Below, piece by piece: positions 1-6,533 of a DNA stretch of 6,533 nt. Numbering within the stretch: position 1 is the stretch's first letter; each line of letters opens with the position of its first letter. The stretch is from positions 1 to 6,533 of the forward strand of contig JAKFXU010000383.1 in the NCBI GenBank assembly GCA_021731215.1, written 5' to 3'. The notes beneath the pieces were generated by a model. It worked only from the letters and a program-made list of their open reading frames with translations. It was not told where the DNA came from and made no database searches. The DNA is from Rhodoferax sp. Lineage in GTDB: Bacteria; Pseudomonadota; Gammaproteobacteria; Burkholderiales; Burkholderiaceae_C. A program made the translations under genes and the position numbers.

Positions 1-2
1 AG

Positions 3-593
3 ACCGAACTCAGCGTCGCCGACACCGAGGCCCGTGCCCACATGGCCGCCGACATTGCGCAAGTCGACGCCATCATCGACAAATTTCTGGATTACGCGCG
101 CCCTGGCAGCGTCAGCCTGAGCCCGGTGGCACTGCGCGAGGTCATTGAGGCCTGCCTGTTTGGCATGCGAAACCGCACCGATATGCACGTCAAGCTGGAC
201 CTGGCCGACGAGCCTCTGGTGCTCGCCGACGCGGTGGAACTGGGCCGCGTGATCACCAATCTGCTGGAAAACGCCCGCCGCTACGGCAAGTCGGTGGCCA
301 GCGGTATCGCCGTGGTCCATATAGACGCCAAGAGCCATGACAAATGGGTGCGGCTCAGGGTGCGCGACCATGGCCAGGGCGTCCCCGAGGAACAGTTGGC
401 CAACTTGAGCAAGCCGTTTTATCGCGGCGAAGCGGCCCGCACCGCCGCCAACGGCGCCGGCCTGGGCCTGGCGATTGTCGAGAAAACGATTTCAAGCATG
501 GGCGGCTCTTTTATCCTGAGCAATACGGCATCGGGCGGCCTGGCGGCCAATATCAAGCTGCAGCGCGCGCCTTCAAGCCGGGTGCCGCCATAG
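3..593 (+). CDS. EnvZ-like sensor histidine kinase, C-terminal part (5' truncated by window edge)
   Basis: This is the C-terminal part of a membrane-bound two-component sensor kinase, which would autophosphorylate a histidine and pass the phosphate to an OmpR-type response regulator. The frame is open from base 3, so the gene begins outside the window; the ATG at 42 is internal. Residues here are counted from that ATG. The second helix of the dimerisation domain is visible (VDAIIDKFLDYAR, residues 8-20) and resembles the same part of EnvZ. The HATPase_c domain follows: N box RVITNLLENARRYG (69-82, Asn73 and Asn77), G1 box DHGQGVP (109-115), F box KPFYRG (124-129) and G2 box GAGLGLAIVEK (138-148). 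All ATP-binding motifs are present, so the kinase appears intact at this end. The phospho-accepting His box, HAMP domain, membrane segments and partner regulator lie upstream and cannot be seen. The EnvZ assignment rests on general resemblance; the sensed signal is unknown. Confidence 0.93.
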   Translation, partial: TELSVADTEARAHMAADIAQVDAIIDKFLDYARPGSVSLSPVALREVIEACLFGMRNRTDMHVKLDLADEPLVLADAVELGRVITNLLENARRYGKSVASGIAVVHIDAKSHDKWVRLRVRDHGQGVPEEQLANLSKPFYRGEAARTAANGAGLGLAIVEKTISSMGGSFILSNTASGGLAANIKLQRAPSSRVPP

Positions 594-600
594 CGGCTCC
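581..600. terminator. Small inverted repeat over the kinase stop codon; weak terminator candidate
   Basis: GCCGC (584-588) and GCGGC (593-597) form a 5-bp stem with a CATA loop. After a T-T mismatch, GG (581-582) can pair with CC (599-600). The stem includes the kinase TAG stop (591-593). No T run follows on either strand, so it does not look like a classical intrinsic terminator. It is the only hairpin I see in the convergent gap between the kinase and ygiQ. Confidence 0.2.
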
Positions 601-625
601 CACAAGCACCGCCGCGCCACGATGG

Positions 626-2953
<2,328 letters not shown>

Positions 2954-3110
2954 GGGGGACACAAGTGGGGAGCAAGCGCCGAGTGTACGGTTTTACCCTT
3001 GGCAACGCCCTTTGAATGGGTACTGGACGTGGGTCGGGTGGCGCAAGCGTGAGCCGCACCAAAAATGCGCTATTGTCGTGCCCTGTCAAAATGAGACCTG
3101 GACGCAACCG
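2954..3110. promoter_or_regulatory. Divergent intergenic region between ygiQ and the acyltransferase gene
   Basis: These 157 bases must hold the start signals of both flanking genes, because the genes point away from each other. I looked for -35/-10 pairs on both strands and found only fragments. On the + strand there is TTGGCA at 2999-3004 with no matching -10, and TATTGT at 3071-3076 with no matching -35. On the - strand TACACT (2987 to 2982) lies only 12 bases from a TTGCCA. No operator-like repeat or riboswitch-like structure was recognised. The region is called regulatory from gene layout alone. Confidence 0.35.
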
Positions 3111-4007
3111 ATGCTGAATTTTTTACCCGCAGCCCTGGTGGGACTGATTGCCACCCTGCTGATGGCGCTCAACGCCCTGTTCTGGGTGCCGATCCTGCTG
3201 CTGTTTGCCCTGCTCAAGCTGCTCATCCCGCTCAAGCCCATGCGCCTGGCGGTAGACCCCCTGCTGCTGCGCATCGCCGAAAACTGGATTTCCGGCAACA
3301 GCGCCTGGATGGCGCTGACGCAGCGCGTGAGCTGGGATGTGCAAGGCATTGACGATTTGCGTCAGCGCAGTTGGTACCTGGTGAACTGCAACCACCAGTC
3401 CTGGGTCGACATTCTGGTGCTGCAGCACCTGTTCAACCGGCGCATCCCCCTGCTCAAGTTTTTTCTCAAGCAGCAACTGATCTGGGTGCCGGTCATGGGC
3501 CTGGCCTGGTGGGCGCTGGAGTTTCCCTTCATGCGCCGCCACAGCGAGGAGTTTTTGAAGAAGCACCCCGAGATGCGCGGCAAGGACCAGGAAACCACGC
3601 GCAAGGCCTGCGAAAAATTCGCTTTGATTCCCACCAGTGTCATGAATTTTCTGGAAGGCACACGCTTCACCCCGGCCAAACATCAACGACAGAAATCGCC
3701 CTACCAGCACCTGCTCAAACCCAAGGCCGGTGGCATTGCGCTGGCCCTCAACGCGATGGGCGACAAGTTTCAGGCGATTCTGGATGTGACCATTGTTTAC
3801 CCGGGCGGCGCGCCGGATTTCTGGCAGTTCCTGAGCGGCAAGCTCAAACGCATCATCGTTCGGGTACGTCCGTTGCCAGTGCCACAGCATTTGGTGCAAG
3901 GTGATTACGCGGGTGACCCCGCCGTGCGCGAGGCGTATCAGAAGTGGGTGCAGCAGATGTGGCTCGACAAGGATGCGCAGATTGAGGCACTTATCGCAGG
4001 TGCTTGA
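3111..4007 (+). CDS. YihG-like 1-acyl-sn-glycerol-3-phosphate acyltransferase (PlsC superfamily)
   Basis: A 298-residue membrane-anchored acyltransferase. The family moves a fatty acyl group to lysophosphatidic acid (or a similar lysophospholipid) at the inner membrane, in phospholipid synthesis or remodelling. Residues 5-40 are strongly hydrophobic and should make one or two membrane segments. Motif I is NHQSWVD (94-100), with the catalytic His95 and Asp100 in the HX4D arrangement. FPFMRR (138-143) fits motif II, and FLEGTR (180-185) is motif III, which binds the glycerol phosphate. ILDVTIVYPGG (213-223) fits motif IV. Segments such as FLKQQLIWVPVMGLAWWALEFPFMRR and GKDQETTRKACEKF resemble E. 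coli YihG more than PlsC, and the length suits YihG (about 310). The start at 3111 was chosen because the hydrophobic anchor begins there. The frame is open back to 2910, but that stretch overlaps ygiQ on the other strand and shows no family similarity. The ribosome binding site is weak (GGA at 3100-3102). The 3' end overlaps the MOSC gene. The exact acyl donor and acceptor are not known. Confidence 0.93.
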   Translation: MLNFLPAALVGLIATLLMALNALFWVPILLLFALLKLLIPLKPMRLAVDPLLLRIAENWISGNSAWMALTQRVSWDVQGIDDLRQRSWYLVNCNHQSWVDILVLQHLFNRRIPLLKFFLKQQLIWVPVMGLAWWALEFPFMRRHSEEFLKKHPEMRGKDQETTRKACEKFALIPTSVMNFLEGTRFTPAKHQRQKSPYQHLLKPKAGGIALALNAMGDKFQAILDVTIVYPGGAPDFWQFLSGKLKRIIVRVRPLPVPQHLVQGDYAGDPAVREAYQKWVQQMWLDKDAQIEALIAGA

Positions 4008-4569
4008 ACAGCTTGGCCTGGAACGACTCGGTGATACGCAAGCCCCTGGGGCCGGGCAGCAGTTCAAACGACTCGCCGGCGCTGAGGTGGCCGGGCTGAT
4101 CCACCGCCAGATAGAAGCCGCAGCAGCCTTTTTGCGCCATGGCCTTGGCCGCGCCGCTGAAACCCATGGCCGCATTGAACTTGTAGCAGGGCTCGCGCGG
4201 CTGGGTCACGCGCAGCGCGCAGTGCTTGAACTTGAGCACGTCGCCAACCCACACATCGGCCTCCAGCACGCCCTGCAGCGTCAGGTTTTCACCGACAGCG
4301 CCAAACGGCAAGGCCTCATCGATGCCGGCCACGCCGGCCTGCGTGCGGGCCACGCGCCAGAACGGGTAGTGCTCGGCCGGGTAGGCATACACCGCTTTGT
4401 CCAGGCCGCCATGCACAGACAGATCCGCCTGCTCGTCGCCCGCCAGGCCCAAGCGCTGGACCTGGACCGCGCCGGCCACCGGCAACTTGTGAATGCCCGT
4501 CAGGATGCTGCGCCCGTTGATTTGAACGCGGCGCGCTTGTGCGGTCTGGATACTGAGCAGGGTGGGCAT
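3991..4569 (-). CDS. MOSC-domain protein, YiiM-like
   Basis: A 192-residue soluble protein with a single MOSC domain (molybdenum cofactor sulfurase C-terminal domain). Family features are LGLAGDEQAD (40-49), VHGGLDKAVYAYPAEHYPFW (52-71), GENL (93-96), VWVGD (106-110) and QPREPCYKFN (123-132). Cys128 in PREPCYK is the conserved cysteine expected to bind the cofactor or sulfur. The set closely resembles E. coli YiiM. That protein is about 224 residues and has a longer C-terminus, so this copy is the short form and ends soon after the MOSC core. YiiM-like proteins are linked to molybdenum-cofactor-dependent reduction of N-hydroxylated compounds, but the role of this copy is inferred from family only. 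The ATG at 4569 was chosen because homology begins there; the frame is open further upstream, but only inside the dehydrogenase gene. It starts 20 bases after the dehydrogenase stop on the same strand, suggesting co-transcription. No clear Shine-Dalgarno is visible. Confidence 0.92.
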   Translation of the reverse strand: MPTLLSIQTAQARRVQINGRSILTGIHKLPVAGAVQVQRLGLAGDEQADLSVHGGLDKAVYAYPAEHYPFWRVARTQAGVAGIDEALPFGAVGENLTLQGVLEADVWVGDVLKFKHCALRVTQPREPCYKFNAAMGFSGAAKAMAQKGCCGFYLAVDQPGHLSAGESFELLPGPRGLRITESFQAKLFKHLR

Positions 4570-4589
4570 GAAGGTTTGAACCAAAAAGG

Positions 4590-5774
4590 CTATTTTCCAC
4601 CCAACCCCATGGCGCGCGTGATCACTTCCTTCATGATCTCGTTGGTGCCGCCGTAGATGCGCTGTACGCGCGCGTCGGCGTAGGCGCGGGTGATCGGGTA
4701 TTCCCACATATAGCCATAGCCACCGAACAACTGCACGCACTCATCCACCACCTTGCACTGCAAATCGCTGCACCAGTACTTGGCCATGCTGGCGGTGGCG
4801 GTGTCCAGTGTGTTGACCAGCAGCAGCTCGGTGCATTTGTCGACAAACACGCGCGCCACCTGCACCTCGGTCTGCAGCTCGGCCAGCGTGAAGCGCGTGT
4901 TCTGGAAGGCGGCCACCGGTTGCCCAAACACCTTGCGCTCCTTGACATAGGCTACCGTCCAGTCGATGGCGGCCTGCGCTGCAGCCACCGCCCCGATGGC
5001 GATCTGCAGGCGCTCCCAGGGCAGTTGCTCCATCAGGCAGATGAAGCCCCGGTTTTCCTGCAGCGGGCCGCCGAGCAGCTGGTCGGCCGGAACCCGAACA
5101 TTGTCAAAAAAGAGCTCGGACGTATCCTGTGCCTTGAGGCCCAGCTTCTTGAGCCGCTGGCCGACCGAAAAACCGGGCATGCCGCGCTCCACCAGCAGCA
5201 GGCTGGTACCCTTGGCGCCGGCGGCCGGCCTGGTCTTGGCCACCACGATCACCAGATCAGCGTGCCAGCCATTGGTGATGAAGGTCTTGCTGCCGTTGAG
5301 CAGGTAGCTGCCATCGGCTTCGCTACCGGAGGGGCCTGGTTGCCAGATGGCCGTGGCCTTGATGCCCTGCAGGTCGGAGCCGGCAGCGGGCTCGCTCATG
5401 GCGATGGCGCCGATCATCTCGCCGCTGGCCAGCTTTGGCAGGTACTTCTCCTTTTGCGCCGGCGTGCCGTAGTGCAGGATGTAGGGCGCCACGATCTCGC
5501 TGTGCAGGGAGTAGCCGATGCCGGAAAATCCAGACCGGCTGATCTCCTCGATCTGGATCACGGAATACAGCTTGTCTGCCGCCGAGCCACCAAACTCCTC
5601 GGGCATGGAGGTACACAAAAAGCCGTTCTCGCCGGCCTTGTTCCAGACCGCGCGGTCAACGTAGCCCTGCTCCTCCCACTCGGCATGAAAGGGGGCAATT
5701 TCCTTGTCGATAAAGCGGCGAAAACTGTCGCGAAAGGCTTCGTGCTCGGGCGTGAAAAGGGTTCTCTCGATCAT
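4590..5774 (-). CDS. Acyl-CoA dehydrogenase, LCAD/isovaleryl-CoA dehydrogenase type
   Basis: A complete 394-residue FAD-dependent acyl-CoA dehydrogenase, which makes the trans-2-enoyl-CoA in the first step of fatty acid (or related acyl-CoA) beta-oxidation and passes electrons to electron-transfer flavoprotein. The helical N-terminal domain covers about 1-120. The signature AMSEPAAGSDLQGIKATA is at 125-142, FITNG (flavin/substrate region) at 165-169, and the beta domain runs to about 230. The C-terminal helical domain has FGQPVAAFQNTRFTLAEL and QLFGGYGYMWEYPITRAYADARVQRIYGGTNEIM. The MCAD catalytic-base position is glycine here (Tyr374-Gly375-Gly376-Thr377). Glu254 in LPWERLQIA occupies the alternative site used by long-chain and isovaleryl enzymes. 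This placement supports the subfamily, but the substrate chain length cannot be read from sequence. The start at 5774 has a good ribosome binding site and a plausible promoter. The MOSC gene follows after 20 bases. A thiolase is divergent upstream, which supports a beta-oxidation role. Confidence 0.97.
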   Translation of the reverse strand: MIERTLFTPEHEAFRDSFRRFIDKEIAPFHAEWEEQGYVDRAVWNKAGENGFLCTSMPEEFGGSAADKLYSVIQIEEISRSGFSGIGYSLHSEIVAPYILHYGTPAQKEKYLPKLASGEMIGAIAMSEPAAGSDLQGIKATAIWQPGPSGSEADGSYLLNGSKTFITNGWHADLVIVVAKTRPAAGAKGTSLLLVERGMPGFSVGQRLKKLGLKAQDTSELFFDNVRVPADQLLGGPLQENRGFICLMEQLPWERLQIAIGAVAAAQAAIDWTVAYVKERKVFGQPVAAFQNTRFTLAELQTEVQVARVFVDKCTELLLVNTLDTATASMAKYWCSDLQCKVVDECVQLFGGYGYMWEYPITRAYADARVQRIYGGTNEIMKEVITRAMGLGGK

Positions 5775-5778
5775 GGCT

Positions 5779-5784
5779 TCACCT
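5779..5784 (-). promoter_or_regulatory. Ribosome binding site of the acyl-CoA dehydrogenase gene
   Basis: AGGTGA on the - strand matches the anti-Shine-Dalgarno complement exactly and ends 4 bases before the ATG at 5774. It corresponds to the right half of AGGAGGTGA, so the effective spacing is normal. It supports 5774 as the start. Confidence 0.7.
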
Positions 5785-5803
5785 GCGTTAAAAAATCAGA
5801 CCA

Positions 5804-5831
5804 TTTATACCAAGCATTTGCTTTGTGAAAA
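5804..5831 (-). promoter_or_regulatory. Candidate sigma-70-type promoter of the acyl-CoA dehydrogenase gene
   Basis: On the - strand, TTTTCA (5831 to 5826; 4 of 6 bases match TTGACA) is followed after 16 bases by TATAAA (5809 to 5804; 5 of 6 match TATAAT). Transcription would start near 5797, about 23 bases before the ATG, leaving room for the AGGTGA ribosome binding site. It lies in a short AT-rich stretch unlike the GC-rich surroundings. The assignment is by eye, with no experimental support. Confidence 0.45.
5812..5823. promoter_or_regulatory. Inverted repeat, candidate operator between dehydrogenase and thiolase genes
   Basis: AAGCA (5812-5816) and TGCTT (5819-5823) form a perfect 5-bp inverted repeat around TT. 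It lies within the 16-base spacer of the candidate dehydrogenase promoter, where a bound repressor would block RNA polymerase. It does not obviously match the sites I know for FadR or PsrA. Which protein binds it, if any, is unknown. Confidence 0.35.
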
Positions 5832-5835
5832 ATAA

Positions 5836-5841
5836 TATACT
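5836..5841 (+). promoter_or_regulatory. -10-like box upstream of the thiolase gene
   Basis: TATACT matches 5 of 6 bases of the -10 consensus on the + strand and ends 62 bases before the thiolase ATG. No good -35 lies 15 to 19 bases upstream; the nearest TTG-containing hexamer (TTGCTT, 5818-5823) is only 12 bases away. If it is a real promoter it probably needs an activator. Confidence 0.25.
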
Positions 5842-5891
5842 GCAATTTGGCCATTCACGGTCACCTGATTTTTGAACCCGATCCTCTGTTT

Positions 5892-5895
5892 GGAG
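5892..5895 (+). promoter_or_regulatory. Ribosome binding site of the thiolase gene
   Basis: GGAG at 5892-5895 lies 8 bases before the ATG at 5904, an ideal distance, and fixes the thiolase start. Confidence 0.7.
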
Positions 5896-5903
5896 ATGCC
5901 ACC

Positions 5904-6533
5904 ATGACCGAAGCATTTGTGTACGACGCCATCCGCACGCCACGCGGCAAGGGCAAGAAGGACGGCAGCCTGTATGAGGTCAAACCGGTGGACCTGCTGG
6001 CAGGCGTACTGACCGAGCTGCAGCGCCGCAACGACTTGGACACCGCGCAGGTGGACGACGTGGTAATGGGGGTGGTGTCGCCGGTGGGCGACCAGGGCGC
6101 GGTGATCGCCAAGGTGGCGGCGCTCAAGGCTGGCTGGGACTTCCGCTGTTCGGGCGTGCAGATCAACCGCTTTTGCGCCTCCGGACTGGAAGCGGTCAAC
6201 CTGGCGGCACAGAAAGTGCGCTCCGGCTGGGAAGAGCTGGTGGTGGCCGGCGGCGTCGAGAGCATGAGCCGGGTGCCGATCGGCTCGGATGGTGGCGCCT
6301 GGGCGATGGACCCCGCGACCAACTCCAGCACCGCCTTCGTGCCGCAAGGCATTGGCGCCGACTTGATCGCCACGCTGGCGGGCTTTTCGCGCCAGGACGT
6401 CGATGCCTTCGCGCTGGAATCGCAACAACGCGCCAGCCATGCGCGCGCCAGCGGCTACTTTGAGCGCTCCATTGTGCCGGTCACCGATTTTCTGGGCCAG
6501 ACCATTCTGGCGCAGGACGAATTCATCAAGCCC
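5904..6533 (+). CDS. Thiolase (acetyl-CoA C-acyltransferase family), N-terminal part, cut by window end
   Basis: The first 210 residues of a thiolase; a full protein would be about 390-400. The frame is open from the ATG at 5904 to the last base. Thiolases cleave 3-ketoacyl-CoA with CoA to give acetyl-CoA and a shortened acyl-CoA, or run the reverse condensation. The N-terminus [19 protein letters not shown] is typical. The nucleophilic cysteine is Cys91 in [11 protein letters not shown] (88-98), the family signature. [13 protein letters not shown] (113-125) is the second conserved block. The loop domain contains [32 protein letters not shown], a variant of the more usual MG-T-AE segment, pointing to a degradative FadA-like enzyme rather than a PhaA-type biosynthetic one; this is inference. 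The His and second Cys of the active site lie beyond the window. It is divergent from an acyl-CoA dehydrogenase, suggesting a beta-oxidation cluster. In related clusters a 3-hydroxyacyl-CoA dehydrogenase/enoyl-CoA hydratase gene often follows, but that is not visible here. Confidence 0.95.
   Translation, partial: MTEAFVYDAIRTPRGKGKKDGSLYEVKPVDLLAGVLTELQRRNDLDTAQVDDVVMGVVSPVGDQGAVIAKVAALKAGWDFRCSGVQINRFCASGLEAVNLAAQKVRSGWEELVVAGGVESMSRVPIGSDGGAWAMDPATNSSTAFVPQGIGADLIATLAGFSRQDVDAFALESQQRASHARASGYFERSIVPVTDFLGQTILAQDEFIKP

Noticed and set aside
3123..4175. A 350-codon open frame on the - strand opposite the acyltransferase gene.
   Set aside because: It is a shadow of a gene with all acyltransferase motifs. 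The product has no recognisable domain and is rich in Gln, His and Ala, typical of antisense translation of Leu-rich coding sequence.
4570..4740. A 57-residue N-terminal extension of the MOSC protein.
   Set aside because: It lies mainly within the dehydrogenase coding sequence on the same strand in another frame, is Arg-rich and unlike MOSC proteins; homology starts at the ATG at 4569.
4920..5828. A 302-codon open frame on the + strand opposite the acyl-CoA dehydrogenase gene.
   Set aside because: The - strand protein is an unmistakable full-length acyl-CoA dehydrogenase. The + strand frame has no domain and would run through the dehydrogenase promoter region.
5805..6440. A 211-codon open frame on the - strand opposite the thiolase.
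   Set aside because: The + strand carries the thiolase signature [11 protein letters not shown] with a good ribosome binding site. The - strand frame has no domain and overlaps the AT-rich control region.

Overview
The window looks like an ordinary chromosomal stretch from a GC-rich betaproteobacterium. The protein sequences suggest Burkholderiales, perhaps a Comamonadaceae member such as Rhodoferax, Polaromonas or Acidovorax; this is judged from family resemblance only, with no search run. Coding density is high. I saw no mobile element, tRNA, rRNA or CRISPR array, and no gene-free stretch longer than about 160 bases.

Layout from left to right: (1) the 3' part of an EnvZ-like sensor histidine kinase on the + strand, entering from the left edge; (2) a full-length YgiQ-family radical SAM protein on the - strand, convergent with the kinase across a 32-base gap; (3) a YihG-like 1-acyl-sn-glycerol-3-phosphate acyltransferase on the + strand, divergent from ygiQ; (4) a YiiM-like MOSC-domain protein on the - strand whose 3' end overlaps the acyltransferase 3' end by 17 bases; (5) an acyl-CoA dehydrogenase on the - strand, 20 bases upstream of the MOSC gene and probably co-transcribed with it; (6) an AT-rich divergent control region of about 130 bases; (7) the first 210 codons of a thiolase on the + strand, running off the right edge.

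The clearest functional theme is the right end. An acyl-CoA dehydrogenase (first step of beta-oxidation) and a thiolase (last step) are transcribed divergently from one AT-rich region. That region contains a plausible sigma-70-type promoter for the dehydrogenase, with a perfect 5-bp inverted repeat lying inside its spacer, which is a candidate operator. The acyltransferase is a lipid gene too, but nothing in the sequence links it to the beta-oxidation pair.

I found no convincing evidence of a previously undescribed multi-gene system. The observations most worth a second look are the extra four-cysteine cluster in YgiQ, the candidate operator between the dehydrogenase and thiolase genes, the coupling of a MOSC protein to the dehydrogenase, and the 17-base tail-to-tail overlap.
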